DNA from: Clostridium sp. CAG:167
GTDB taxonomy: Bacteria > Bacillota > Clostridia > Lachnospirales > Lachnospiraceae
Length of the DNA stretch: 25,096 nt
Assembly (NCBI GenBank): GCA_000433735.1
Contig: HF998355.1
Location: forward strand, 92,882 to 117,977
Direction: 5' to 3'
The notes beneath the pieces were generated by a model, which was not told where the DNA came from, searched no databases, and was given only the letters and a program-made list of their open reading frames with translations. Below, one piece after another: positions 14,956-23,319 of this stretch (position 1 is the stretch's first letter; every line of letters starts with the position of its first letter). Position numbers and translations under genes: made by a program.

Positions 14956-15109
14956 CTCTGTATTTCTTCTCCAATCTGTCACATACCCTATTAAAATCTT
15001 TTGTTTTTCCCTCTTTTATCTGTTCCAAGCCTACCATTACAAGCTCTCGAACTTCTTTTTTCTGTTCTTCCAAAGCTCTTTGGTAATCTTCTTTCAGTAC
15101 CACAGCCAT
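14936..15109 (-). CDS. Small antitoxin partner of the RelE/ParE toxin (57 residues)
   Basis: A short frame of 57 codons (MAVVLKEDYQRALEEQ...) ending ...YRDEAISN with TAG at 14936-14938. It is highly charged and helical, with VRELVMVGLEQIKEGKTKDFNRVCDRLEKKY as its likely toxin-wrapping segment. I see no clear ribbon-helix-helix, Phd or HTH DNA-binding domain, so the family is unassigned and the antitoxin role is inferred from size, charge, position and a 20-base overlap with the toxin start. AAAGGG lies about 10 bases upstream of the ATG, and a good promoter (15171-15199) precedes it. Confidence 0.75.
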   Translation of the reverse strand: MAVVLKEDYQRALEEQKKEVRELVMVGLEQIKEGKTKDFNRVCDRLEKKYRDEAISN

Positions 15110-15170
15110 TAAATCATCCCTTTCTTTTTTTCAGTATTTCATCAATAAAAACTTAACTCTCACTGCTTAT

Positions 15171-15199
15171 ATAATACCTTAGTCAACTGACATTTGCAA
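15171..15199 (-). promoter_or_regulatory. Sigma-70 promoter for the toxin-antitoxin operon
   Basis: On the minus strand TTGCAA (15194-15199), a 17-base spacer and TATTAT (15171-15176) lie about 62 bases upstream of the antitoxin ATG, directly after the end of the upstream symporter gene. Confidence 0.65.
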
Positions 15200-15206
15200 C
15201 AATTTC

Positions 15207-16703
15207 TCAAGTCCCAGACCCAGTCTTCACTTCTTTCCCATCCAGCTTCGTCTTGGCAAACACAATAAAAAAGATTGCCATCAACAGCACAACAGCAAAT
15301 ATCATCCATGGGATCAACACATGCAGACCTCGTCCTGCAAATGTGTCATAATATCCTTTCAGATATACTATCACGATAACCGCCGGCAGCACATAGGCCA
15401 TGTAATTCTGCAGCCATCCCGGGATCTTCATGCCCTCTCCGTCATTGACTTCCTGTATAAATTTTTGCCATCCCCAGCCATTTTTTCTGGTACAAAACAG
15501 CACAAACACCATACTTCCCAGTGGAAGCAGATTGTAAGAAACCAGAAAATCTTCCAGATCCATAATGCTGGAATCCAGTCCCAGCGGGTGTATGCCAGAC
15601 CATATATTATAGCCAAACACCGCCGGCAGTGACAACAGCGGGATCACTACCAGATTGAGGCACACCGCCTTTTTTCTGGAATATCCAAACAGGTCAATAT
15701 AAAACGAAATAATTTCCTCAAACACGGCAATGATGGTGGAAAGTGCCGCAAAGGACATAAATATAAAAAAGGCTGTTCCCCACACTCGCCCGCCTGCCAT
15801 GTTAGAAAAAACATTGGGCAGTGTCTTAAACAATAAGGATGGGCCGGCGTCCGGCTGTACACCATAGGCAAAGCAGGCAGGTATAATGATCAGCCCCGCC
15901 ATGATCGCTACAAAGGTATCCAGGAAAACAATATTAGCAGCCTCGCCGCCAATGCTTCTCTCCCTCTTCAGATAACTGCCGAAGATCTCCATGGCTCCTA
16001 TGCCCACACTCAGCGTAAAGAATGCATGGGTCATGGCATCGAAAATAACAGTGCCCAGTCCTCGTTCTCTTATGGCATCCAGGTTCGGCACCAGATAAAA
16101 TTTCACACCTTCCATAGCGCCATCCAGGCGTACCGAATTTACTGCCAGCACAACGATCAAAAGAAACAGTGCCAACATCATTACCTTGGTAATACGCTCC
16201 ACTCCGTTCTGCACTCCCATAGCACAGACGATCAATGAAACCACAATAGCCACCATCATCCAGAATGCCATGGTTCCCGGGCTTTGCAGCATCTGGTCAT
16301 ACGCTCCGCTGATCTTGTCCTTCGACAATCCGGACAACTGCCCTGTGGCCATTTTATAAGCATAATACAGCATCCAGCCACCAACCATGGTATAAAACAT
16401 CATAAGAATATAACTGCCACCGATGGCGCCCCACTTAAACCTGTGCCATCGTCCACCTTTTGGCTCCAGTTTATCAAAACACATGCCGGTTCCTACACCG
16501 CTGGCACGGCCCACCGCAAACTCGCACATGATAATAGGAAATCCCAGCAGCAGCAAAAAGAACAGGTAAATGATAATAAACGCTGCTCCTCCATTTTCAC
16601 CGCATATATAAGGGAATTTCCACACATTACCAAGGCCTACGGCACATCCTGCCGACACCAGAATAAACCCAAGACGGGTTCCAAACTTTTCTCGTTCTTT
16701 CAT
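15207..16703 (-). CDS. Sodium-dependent transporter, NSS/SNF family
   Basis: A neurotransmitter:sodium symporter-family protein (498 residues, LeuT fold), likely importing an amino acid with Na+. The N-terminal signature GLGNVWKFPYICGENGG (23-39) contains the Na+ and substrate site of span 1. About 11 or 12 membrane spans follow, including GAIGGSYILMMFYTMVGGW and MTHAFFTLSVGIGAMEIFGSY (span 6 region). The C-terminus is short and basic. The start has AGGAG 7 bases upstream. It lies 74 bases downstream of a MATE gene on the same strand; a TATAAT (16743-16748) in that gap, with only a poor -35, may give it a separate promoter. Substrate unknown. Confidence 0.92.
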   Translation of the reverse strand: MKEREKFGTRLGFILVSAGCAVGLGNVWKFPYICGENGGAAFIIIYLFFLLLLGFPIIMCEFAVGRASGVGTGMCFDKLEPKGGRWHRFKWGAIGGSYILMMFYTMVGGWMLYYAYKMATGQLSGLSKDKISGAYDQMLQSPGTMAFWMMVAIVVSLIVCAMGVQNGVERITKVMMLALFLLIVVLAVNSVRLDGAMEGVKFYLVPNLDAIRERGLGTVIFDAMTHAFFTLSVGIGAMEIFGSYLKRERSIGGEAANIVFLDTFVAIMAGLIIIPACFAYGVQPDAGPSLLFKTLPNVFSNMAGGRVWGTAFFIFMSFAALSTIIAVFEEIISFYIDLFGYSRKKAVCLNLVVIPLLSLPAVFGYNIWSGIHPLGLDSSIMDLEDFLVSYNLLPLGSMVFVLFCTRKNGWGWQKFIQEVNDGEGMKIPGWLQNYMAYVLPAVIVIVYLKGYYDTFAGRGLHVLIPWMIFAVVLLMAIFFIVFAKTKLDGKEVKTGSGT

Positions 16704-16777
16704 TTTAATTCTCCTAATCCGTAATAAAAAGACTATAACACAATTATACCTTTTTATCTACCGGTGTTTGCATTTTT

Positions 16778-18130
16778 TTATGCAGCCACTCCGCCATTTT
16801 CTTCCATACCTTTCCGTTTCATCCACCAAAAAACAGTGCGGCAGATCACGATAGAAAGAACAGATCCTGCCGGTGCCGCCAGTCCCATGGGGAACAAAGT
16901 CGCAGCAAAACATACCGATGCCAGATAGGATCCCGGAATCCTCACAAGTAGGATAGAGGCCATATTGTGTATAAAACCGATATAGGATTTTCCATAGGCA
17001 CAGAAATAACCACTGAAGCAGAAATGAGCCCCGGCAAAAATGCTGTCCCATATATAACCCTTTATATACTGGCAGCCCAGCCGTATCACGGTCTCGTCTC
17101 CTATAAAAATTCCTACCAGTGCCGGCGCACAAAGTTCCACCAAAACAGAGATCAACACGCCGTATAAACTGGTGATCAAGATTCCATACTTTAGTGTCTT
17201 ATAAGCCCTCTCTCCTTTGCCTGCTCCGATATTCTGGGCAGACAACGCCGATACCGTTGCCAGCATGGAAGATGGTATGATAAACAAGGCACTAATGATT
17301 TTTTCAACTACTCCTACAGCTGCTGCATCATCCAGCCCTCTGTGATTGGCGATCACCGTGATCACAATAAAAGCCACCTGAATACATCCGTCCTGAACGG
17401 CTACCGGCACTCCTACCTTTAAAAGTTCTCCCATTACCTTCCGCCGCGGGACAAAATCCTGCCGTTTTAATGAGATCCCGGTCTTACGTCCCTTCATATA
17501 AAACAACGCCACCACCACACTCACTGTCTGAGCCAGAGTAGTTCCCAGTGCCGCACCGGCCGGTCCCATCTGCATCCTGCCCATAAACACATAGTCCAGT
17601 ATTACATTGACCGCGCAGGCAACACCAATGAAAAACATAGGACTTCTTGAATCTCCCATACCCCGGAAAATAGAACTGATAATATTATATGCCACAATAA
17701 ACGGAATGCCGATAAAGCAAATGATCAAATAAGAAACCGTACCCTCTACTGCTTCTGCCGGCGTACCGATCAGTAACACAACCGGCCTTGCCACACACAG
17801 CAGTACCGCTGTGATTACAACGGATAATCCCATAAAAAGAGTCACCGTATTTCCAATGGCTGCCGCCGCATCCCGGAGTTTTCCTCCCCCTACTGCCTTG
17901 CCGATCATGACGGTAGCTCCCATGGCCAGTCCCACGATAATAACCGTAAGCATATACATAACCTGGCTTCCGTTGGTAACCGCTGTCGTTCCATCAACAC
18001 CGCCAAACATACCGATCATATACAGATCGGCCATTCCGTATAACTGCTGCAAAAAATACGACAATAAATAAGGCAGTGCAAAATACATAATATTTTTTAA
18101 TACACTGCCCTGCGTTAAATTCTTTTCCAT
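16778..18130 (-). CDS. MATE-family efflux transporter
   Basis: A multidrug and toxic compound extrusion-type membrane protein (450 residues) with the usual 12 spans in two MatE halves. The N-terminus TQGSVLKNIMYFALPYLLSYFLQQLYGMADLYMIG is a classic first-span region, and SSIFRGMGDSRSPMFFI and GPAGAALGTTLAQ fall at the expected places in the first half. In the second half, VGVPVAVQDGCIQVAF and SALSAQNIGAGK match the family. It starts 2 bases after the coiled-coil gene stop, with its AGGAAG ribosome-binding site inside that gene, so translation is coupled. Substrate unknown; MATE proteins use Na+ or H+ gradients. Confidence 0.93.
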   Translation of the reverse strand: MEKNLTQGSVLKNIMYFALPYLLSYFLQQLYGMADLYMIGMFGGVDGTTAVTNGSQVMYMLTVIIVGLAMGATVMIGKAVGGGKLRDAAAAIGNTVTLFMGLSVVITAVLLCVARPVVLLIGTPAEAVEGTVSYLIICFIGIPFIVAYNIISSIFRGMGDSRSPMFFIGVACAVNVILDYVFMGRMQMGPAGAALGTTLAQTVSVVVALFYMKGRKTGISLKRQDFVPRRKVMGELLKVGVPVAVQDGCIQVAFIVITVIANHRGLDDAAAVGVVEKIISALFIIPSSMLATVSALSAQNIGAGKGERAYKTLKYGILITSLYGVLISVLVELCAPALVGIFIGDETVIRLGCQYIKGYIWDSIFAGAHFCFSGYFCAYGKSYIGFIHNMASILLVRIPGSYLASVCFAATLFPMGLAAPAGSVLSIVICRTVFWWMKRKGMEENGGVAA

Positions 18131-18132
18131 GT

Positions 18133-18726
18133 TTATTCTTCCTGTGTTCCTGCCACACTGGCCAGCGTTTCCTCCACAGATACGATCTGAGGGCCGCTCT
18201 CCACCAGTTCCTGGGAATCTGCCGCCTCCATCGGGTCCACTTTCTCCTTATCTTCTTCCTCTTCCCAAAGGGATTTGTATTTTTTTCTTTCCTTTGATTT
18301 TGCCAGAGCGCCGATATTTTTAGCCATCTGATACAAATGACTGTCAAATTCCATGAGTTTTCTCTCATCTCCTGCCGGCACCTGGTCTCCATGCATAATG
18401 CGTCTGGCCACGGTCAGCACCTTCCGCATTTCATCTCCCTCTTCTTTCGCCGCTTCTGTCTGCTGCTTGGTGATCTCATGATTGTACTTGGAATCCCATC
18501 GCTGCATAAGACGGTCCATATACTCTTTGTACTCTTTATACTTGTCATGCACCGCCTCATAACTTAACTCCAGACGGACTGCCTCGTCTTCATAAATCGT
18601 CTTCCCATCCGGCGTTTTGTCTATTTTTTCCTGTAATTCGTTTTTCTTCACTGCCAGCTCAAACTGCTTTCTGTTGTACTGTTTTAACTGGCCACTGTAA
18701 AGCCTCCTTGCATCTCCTACATTCAT
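18133..18726 (-). CDS. Conserved coiled-coil protein of unknown function
   Basis: A 197-residue soluble protein with no signal peptide or membrane span. Residues 1-100 are strongly helical and charged (SGQLKQYNRKQFELAVKKNE; EAVHDKYKEYKEYMDRLMQR), probably coiled coil. A middle segment VARRIMHGDQVPAGDERKLMEFD follows, and the last 50 residues are acidic and disordered. I know similar uncharacterised proteins from Lachnospiraceae but no function. ATG 18724-18726 is chosen since AAGGAG lies 8 bases upstream; the in-frame GTG three codons earlier overlaps the flavodoxin stop. It lies 5 bases after the flavodoxin gene and 2 before the MATE gene. Confidence 0.82.
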   Translation of the reverse strand: MNVGDARRLYSGQLKQYNRKQFELAVKKNELQEKIDKTPDGKTIYEDEAVRLELSYEAVHDKYKEYKEYMDRLMQRWDSKYNHEITKQQTEAAKEEGDEMRKVLTVARRIMHGDQVPAGDERKLMEFDSHLYQMAKNIGALAKSKERKKYKSLWEEEEDKEKVDPMEAADSQELVESGPQIVSVEETLASVAGTQEE

Positions 18727-18731
18727 TTCCC

Positions 18732-19190
18732 TCACTCCTTTAAAGAAACTTTTTTCATTACTTCCTGATAAAAATCAACTGCCTTCTCTACTTCCTCCTG
18801 TGTGGGATGTCCCTTGGCGACACCACCGATCAGTTTAAACGGTCCAAATGTATCATAGCCTTTGCATCCATAGGTTCCGAGGATATGTACTGCCTTTTCC
18901 TGCACTGCCTGTAAGATTGAATCATAAGATGGTTTTCCACCGTAAGTGCAGATAAAAAAAGTATTCTTGTACTCCGGCATGTTCACCGATGCAAAATTTA
19001 ATACCGACTGGTGAAATTTAGAATAATAAATCCCCGACGCAAATCCGATCACATCATAATCTTTCAGATCTATCTCCTTGGTTTTTGCCGCATCGATCAA
19101 AGTCACCCCCTCCGCCTGGGCCGCAATGGCTTCCACCAGTTTTTTCGTATTCCCATGATGAACGGATGCATATACTATGGCTGTTTTCAT
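18732..19190 (-). CDS. Flavodoxin-family protein
   Basis: A 152-residue flavodoxin-like protein. The N-terminus MKTAIVYASVHHGNTKKLVEAIA carries the FMN phosphate loop (about 8-16), followed by DYDVIGFASGIYYSKFHQSVLNF and FFICTYGGKP, the second flavin-contact strand and loop. These are typical of the small flavodoxin-like group related to protoporphyrinogen oxidase HemG and NAD(P)H-dependent reductases. It is cytoplasmic and probably carries electrons or reduces a small molecule; the partner is unknown. AAGGAG lies 10 bases before the ATG. It is 33 bases after the GDPD gene, and its stop codon lies in the ribosome-binding site of the next gene. Confidence 0.88.
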   Translation of the reverse strand: MKTAIVYASVHHGNTKKLVEAIAAQAEGVTLIDAAKTKEIDLKDYDVIGFASGIYYSKFHQSVLNFASVNMPEYKNTFFICTYGGKPSYDSILQAVQEKAVHILGTYGCKGYDTFGPFKLIGGVAKGHPTQEEVEKAVDFYQEVMKKVSLKE

Positions 19191-19223
19191 TGTTTCTCGT
19201 CTCCTTGCTGCATATTACCCTCC

Positions 19224-19982
19224 CTAACTGCGCCGTATCCCATTCCAATGGTAATTGGATGTAATATAATCCACCCCGAAGGACAGCATTTTCTCATAAT
19301 CTTCCGGGCGGTTTACCGTCCATACATTTACTTTCAGGCCTTTTTCATGGAGCCTTAACACCGTTCCTCTTGTTATCAGCGTAAACCGGGCATCCAGACC
19401 AAATCCATACTGGCCAAGCCAGTCCTCCAGTTCCATGCTGACCGGAAGCCGTTTCGTAGCCGCCGTGGCACCATATACATATTGCAGATGCTCTGGCAGA
19501 ATATGTAACTCTTCCTTCAGCCGCACCAGCACCTGGGGATGAAGGCTGATAAAAACCGTGCGGTCATACAGACCATATTTCTTTACCAGATCTACAATCT
19601 CTCTTAACTGTGCTGCGGTATAATCCATCTTCAGTTCGATCACCGGATGGGTGGTCTCTTCCCTGGCCAGAATGGATAAATACCCGGTAAATAAGACCAT
19701 GTGCTGTGGCGGGTGTTTGACCGCCTGGGAGCCACGGATCATAGGATATTTTCTTATCTCTTCATATGTTTTCTCCGTGATCTTCCATGGCTGGCCGTAC
19801 ATCCGCTCCATCTGATTGTCATGAGACACCACATACTGTCCGTCCCTGGTTCTCCATATGTCACATTCTATGCCGTAAAAATCTCCCTCTGCCGCCATGG
19901 CAAAGGCCACCCGGGAATTTTCCGGAGCCTGAGAGGAAAAGCCTCTGTGTGCCACGCCTTTTACTGCTGTACCATGCTTCAT
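19224..19982 (-). CDS. Glycerophosphodiester phosphodiesterase family protein
   Basis: A GDPD-family TIM-barrel enzyme (252 residues) expected to hydrolyse glycerophosphodiesters to glycerol-3-phosphate and an alcohol. It carries the catalytic and metal set: His12-Arg13-Gly14 in VAHRGFSSQAPENS, Glu39 and Asp41 in GIECDIW, His54 in VVSHDNQMERM, and Glu in VIELKMDY. The C-terminal VNVWTVNRPEDYEKMLSFGVDYITSN is the family's end. There is no signal peptide, so it acts in the cytoplasm (UgpQ-like). AGGGGG lies upstream of the ATG. It is first in the operon with the flavodoxin, coiled-coil and MATE genes. Confidence 0.93.
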   Translation of the reverse strand: MKHGTAVKGVAHRGFSSQAPENSRVAFAMAAEGDFYGIECDIWRTRDGQYVVSHDNQMERMYGQPWKITEKTYEEIRKYPMIRGSQAVKHPPQHMVLFTGYLSILAREETTHPVIELKMDYTAAQLREIVDLVKKYGLYDRTVFISLHPQVLVRLKEELHILPEHLQYVYGATAATKRLPVSMELEDWLGQYGFGLDARFTLITRGTVLRLHEKGLKVNVWTVNRPEDYEKMLSFGVDYITSNYHWNGIRRS

Positions 19983-20057
19983 CTTTTATCCCCCTCATCT
20001 GCTATGGTATCTCCCTGCCTTTCTCCACCGGCAGGTCATCAAAATTCCTACCTTTAT

Positions 20058-20085
20058 TTTATACCTCTGGCAGACTCTGAGTCAA
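20058..20085 (-). promoter_or_regulatory. Sigma-70 promoter for the GDPD-flavodoxin-MATE operon
   Basis: On the minus strand TTGACT (20080-20085), a 16-base spacer and TATAAA (20058-20063) lie about 75 bases upstream of the GDPD ATG. An 11-base odd palindrome, GACTCTGAGTC (20073-20083), overlaps the -35. Confidence 0.65.
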
Positions 20086-20102
20086 GAGAAGTACTCAAAA
20101 AT

Positions 20103-20155
20103 CCCCCTAAGCAGCTCCGGGCTTCCGCCCTGCCTGCCTAAGGGGACCTTTTTTT
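20103..20155. terminator. Intrinsic terminator downstream of the bL25 gene
   Basis: CCCCTAAGCAG (20104-20114) pairs imperfectly with CTGCCTAAGGGG (20134-20145). On the minus strand the stem ends in ATTTTTG, about 50 bases after the bL25 stop; on the plus strand it is followed by seven T's (20149-20155). No plus-strand gene precedes it, so its main task is probably ending the bL25 transcript before the GDPD promoter. Confidence 0.7.
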
Positions 20156-20196
20156 GTGCCACGGCCACGATGCCGCCGGCACACTTATCCATTCAA

Positions 20197-20781
20197 TTAT
20201 TCTTCCGTCTCTTCTTCCTCTTCTTCATCGGAAGCTTCGTTACGGCTTACTATAATGCTGACGATCGGCGTATCCAATTCTGTCTGGATATCTAGTTTGT
20301 CATTCTTGGCAATGTCAAGATCGGATACTTTGATGGTGTCTCCCAGCCTCAAAGTTCCACAATCAATCTCAATCTTTTCTACCAGATCTTCCGGCAATGC
20401 CTTATAAGCGATTTCCTCCAGAAACTGCTCCAGCACTCCATCTACCACTTTCTCTTTATTGTGAAGAATAATCTCCGCAACGGAATGAACTTTTTCACCT
20501 TTTACTAATGCCTGGAAATCCATCTCTAGAATCTGTCTGCTGCTCGCATTGTAATCCATCTCTTTGATCAGCACATCATAGGTTTTGCCCTCCAGTTCCA
20601 GATACAGCTGGCTTCCTTTCATGCACTCTCTCTGGATCCTCTCTGCTTCTTTCTTCTCAATCTGCAGCGGAATCGATCCTTCAATCTCTTTTCCAAAAAG
20701 GTTACCTGTTACATAACCCTCTCTTCTCAGCTTCTTAGCCTTGGTTTCCATGTTTCTTCTTTGTACTCTTAAAGTAGTCAT
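20197..20781 (-). CDS. rplY: 50S ribosomal protein bL25, Ctc (TL5) form
   Basis: bL25 binds 5S rRNA in the large ribosomal subunit; the two-domain Ctc/TL5 form is often stress-linked. The N-terminal domain begins MTTLRVQRRNMETKAKKLRREGYVTGNLFGK (RNA binding; family pattern R...G.VP...YG), and the TL5 beta domain covers about 95-180 (FLEEIAYKALPEDLVEKIEID; GDTIKVSDL). An acidic tail rich in Glu ends the 194-residue protein. ATG 20779-20781 is chosen because GGAGG lies 9 bases upstream and the family starts here; the eight-codon extension to 20805 reads through that site. It has its own promoter and terminator. Confidence 0.92.
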   Translation of the reverse strand: MTTLRVQRRNMETKAKKLRREGYVTGNLFGKEIEGSIPLQIEKKEAERIQRECMKGSQLYLELEGKTYDVLIKEMDYNASSRQILEMDFQALVKGEKVHSVAEIILHNKEKVVDGVLEQFLEEIAYKALPEDLVEKIEIDCGTLRLGDTIKVSDLDIAKNDKLDIQTELDTPIVSIIVSRNEASDEEEEEETEE

Positions 20782-20891
20782 TTGTCTTTTCCTCCATTCA
20801 TACAAATTGATAACATAGGGAAGTTTGCGGAATGTCGATTATTCAATTGGCGTTTCGTTTCTCTTGTTATATATGTCTTATTACAGTTCTT

Positions 20892-20920
20892 GTTATAGCA
20901 CTGTTTTCACCATTCGTCAA
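20892..20920 (-). promoter_or_regulatory. Sigma-70 promoter for the bL25 gene
   Basis: On the minus strand TTGACG (20915-20920), a 17-base spacer and TATAAC (20892-20897) point toward bL25. The leader is about 105 bases long; I see no recognisable riboswitch or protein-binding leader in it. Confidence 0.75.
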
Positions 20921-20940
20921 GAGGGAAAATGAACAAATCA

Positions 20941-20969
20941 TTGCACCCTTTTCCACTTTAATGTATAAT
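20941..20969 (+). promoter_or_regulatory. Sigma-70 promoter for the GGDEF-MATE operon
   Basis: TTGCAC (20941-20946), a 17-base spacer and a perfect TATAAT (20964-20969) lie 38 bases upstream of the GGDEF gene's ATG. It is divergent from, and about 20 bases away from, the bL25 promoter. Confidence 0.65.
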
Positions 20970-21007
20970 GAACTAAGAATAGATAACAAAAGATAGGGGG
21001 TGAAGCC

Positions 21008-21988
21008 ATGGCTAAAATCAACCATGATAAATTCATTACCGATATGATCCGTTACGCCTCTTCGGCGGAATCTCCGGAACATATTCTGGCACAACTTTTG
21101 CAATACATTGGCGAAAACCTGAATTCAGACCGTGCCTACATTTTTGAGGCCAATCTGGACGGCACCTTTGACAACACCTATGAATGGTGCAGAGAGGGAG
21201 TCTCCCCTCAGATAGACAATCTGAAGAATGTCCCCTATGAAGGGGTTTTAGATACCTGGTTTTTGGAATACGAAAAAAGACGCAATATCTTGATTTATGA
21301 TATAGAAGAATACAAGAGCATCAGCGAAAATATGTATCATGTATTAAAACCGCAGGGCATCCATACACTGGTTACCGGCCCCATTGAAATCAATGGTAAA
21401 TACATTGGTTTATATGGTGTGGACAATCCTCCGAAAGAGTTTATGGAAAATATTTCCGTCCTCATTGAAATGATGGAGTTTGTCATTTCCATGATAATCC
21501 GTCTCAGAGATTATTCCAACGCCCTTGAGGAAAGCGCCATCCGAGACCAGCTTACCCACTGCCAGAACCGCACAGCCCTTCACTGGGCATATGATGATGA
21601 CATGGACATGAATCAGTCCATCGCTGTTATCATGTGTGATCTCAACGGCCTAAAAAAAATAAACGACTCCCTGGGACATCCTGCCGGAGACAAATACATC
21701 TGCGACGCCGCTGAGATCCTTGTAGCCTGCTTCGATGACCAGAATGTTTACCGGGTAGGCGGGGACGAATTCATTATTGTGCTGCAGGGGATTACAAAAG
21801 CAGACCTTACCATCCGCACCGACCGTCTGCAGCTATACGCGGATCTAAAAAAAATCAGTCTGTCCTTTGGCGTTTCTTACCGCACCAACTCCAAAGAACA
21901 CTTTGAAACACTGTTGCGGGAAGCAGACAAAAAGATGTATGTCCAAAAGAAACACTATTACGAAAATTTAGCATTATCAAGGGAGTAA
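21008..21988 (+). CDS. GAF-GGDEF diguanylate cyclase
   Basis: A 326-residue protein likely to make the second messenger c-di-GMP from two GTP. Residues 1-170 look like a GAF-type sensor domain (ILAQLLQYIGENLNSDRAYIFEAN; GPIEINGKYIGLYGVDNPP). The GGDEF domain covers about 175-320: RDQLTHCQNR, the metal Asp211 in CDLNGLKKINDSLGH, an intact GGDEF at 251-255 (YRVGGDEFIIV), then SLSFGVSYR and the C-terminal EADKKMYVQKK. The stretch between GGDEF and SLSFGVS is shorter than usual. The inhibitory RxxD site is absent (FDDQ at 242-245). There are no membrane spans. GGGGGTG precedes the ATG. It lies 2 bases upstream of a MATE gene. Confidence 0.93.
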   Translation: MAKINHDKFITDMIRYASSAESPEHILAQLLQYIGENLNSDRAYIFEANLDGTFDNTYEWCREGVSPQIDNLKNVPYEGVLDTWFLEYEKRRNILIYDIEEYKSISENMYHVLKPQGIHTLVTGPIEINGKYIGLYGVDNPPKEFMENISVLIEMMEFVISMIIRLRDYSNALEESAIRDQLTHCQNRTALHWAYDDDMDMNQSIAVIMCDLNGLKKINDSLGHPAGDKYICDAAEILVACFDDQNVYRVGGDEFIIVLQGITKADLTIRTDRLQLYADLKKISLSFGVSYRTNSKEHFETLLREADKKMYVQKKHYYENLALSRE

Positions 21989-21990
21989 TC

Positions 21991-23319
21991 ATGTCAATCC
22001 AGTTATCCGATCATTTTACTTATAAAAAACTGCTTCGGTTTGTTTTTCCCTCTATTATTATGATGATCTTTACGTCCATCTACAGCATCGTAGATGGACT
22101 CTTTGTGTCCAATTATGTAGGAAAAACAGCCTTTGCCTCCGTAAACCTGATCATGCCTCTGATCATGGGCGTATCTGCCCTGGGCTTCATGATAGGTACC
22201 GGTGGCAGTGCCCTGGTGGCTAAAACACTGGGAGAGGGCGAACCGGAAAAAGCAAACGAATATTTTTCCCTTCTTGTGTATGTTACCTTCCTTGGAGGCA
22301 TCCTGCTTTCCTTACTGGGAATCTTTCTGGCCCCCCAGGTAGCTTCTCTTTTAGGCGCCAGCGGTGAACTATTATCCAACAGCGTATTGTATGCAAGACT
22401 GACCTTCCTGTCTATGCCTGCCTTTATGCTGCAAAATGTATTCCAGAGTTTCTTTGTCACGGCCAGCAAACCAAAACTGGGTCTTTATGTGATCTTATCT
22501 GCCGGACTGACAAACATTGTCCTGGACTTTTTGCTGGTTGGTGTCTGGCACTTTGGTCTGGCCGGTGCCGCTTTGGCTACCATCTGCGGTGAATGTATCG
22601 GAGGGCTGTTCCCTGTGGTTTATTTTCTGCGGCCTAACAGCAGTCTTCTCCGGCTTGGAAAAACCCGCCTGAAACTGTCAGTTCTTGGAAAAACCTGCCT
22701 GAACGGTTCCTCCGAACTGATGACCAACCTTTCCAGTTCCATTGTAAATTCACTGTTCAATGTACAGTTGCTGCGCCTGGCCGGTGAAAATGGTGTCGCC
22801 GCCTACGGTGCCATCATGTATGTAAGTTTTATCTTTGCCGCTATTTTTATCGGCTACTCCATGGGAAGTGCCCCATTGGTCAGCTATCATTACGGTGCAG
22901 ACAATCACATCGAACTGAAAAACCTGTTCAAAAAAAGCCTTACACTCATCGGCATCTGGGCTTTGATCCTCTTTACTCTGGCCCGTTTGTCTGCCACCCC
23001 TTTGACTACTTTGTTTGTAGGCTATGACCAGACATTACTGAACCTTACCAGACAGGGCTTTATCCTCTATGGATTTGTTTATCTGGTAAACGGATTTAAT
23101 ATTTACGGTTCCTCTTTTTTCACCGCACTGAACAACGGTCCGGTGTCCGCTTTGATTTCTTTTCTGCGTACCCTGGTATTTCAGACCCTATGCGTTATGG
23201 TACTGCCGATTTTCTTTGGTCTGACAGGCGTATGGCTGTCGGTGACCATTGCAGAAATACTGACCTTATGTGTCACCGTATTTTTCTTTCTTACCATGCG
23301 AAAAAAATATCACTACTGA
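21991..23319 (+). CDS. MATE-family efflux transporter
   Basis: A second MATE transporter (442 residues, about 12 spans), more like the MepA branch than the one at 16778-18130. The start region FTYKKLLRFVFPSIIMMIFTSIYSIVDGLFVSNYVG and MGVSALGFMIGTGGSALVAKTLGEG are typical, as are QNVFQSFFVTASKPKLGLY and GAALATICGE in the first half and YGADN in the second. It starts 2 bases after the GGDEF stop, and its GGGAG ribosome-binding site overlaps that stop, so both are made together. The link between c-di-GMP and this transporter is inference. Its stop codon lies in a hairpin shared with the converging DegV gene. Confidence 0.93.
   Translation: MSIQLSDHFTYKKLLRFVFPSIIMMIFTSIYSIVDGLFVSNYVGKTAFASVNLIMPLIMGVSALGFMIGTGGSALVAKTLGEGEPEKANEYFSLLVYVTFLGGILLSLLGIFLAPQVASLLGASGELLSNSVLYARLTFLSMPAFMLQNVFQSFFVTASKPKLGLYVILSAGLTNIVLDFLLVGVWHFGLAGAALATICGECIGGLFPVVYFLRPNSSLLRLGKTRLKLSVLGKTCLNGSSELMTNLSSSIVNSLFNVQLLRLAGENGVAAYGAIMYVSFIFAAIFIGYSMGSAPLVSYHYGADNHIELKNLFKKSLTLIGIWALILFTLARLSATPLTTLFVGYDQTLLNLTRQGFILYGFVYLVNGFNIYGSSFFTALNNGPVSALISFLRTLVFQTLCVMVLPIFFGLTGVWLSVTIAEILTLCVTVFFFLTMRKKYHY

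Noticed and set aside
16743..16772. Possible promoter for the NSS transporter (TATAAT with TGCAAA 18 bases upstream).
   Set aside because: The -10 is perfect but the -35 matches only 3 of 6 bases. It is mentioned in the gene entry and not listed as a feature.
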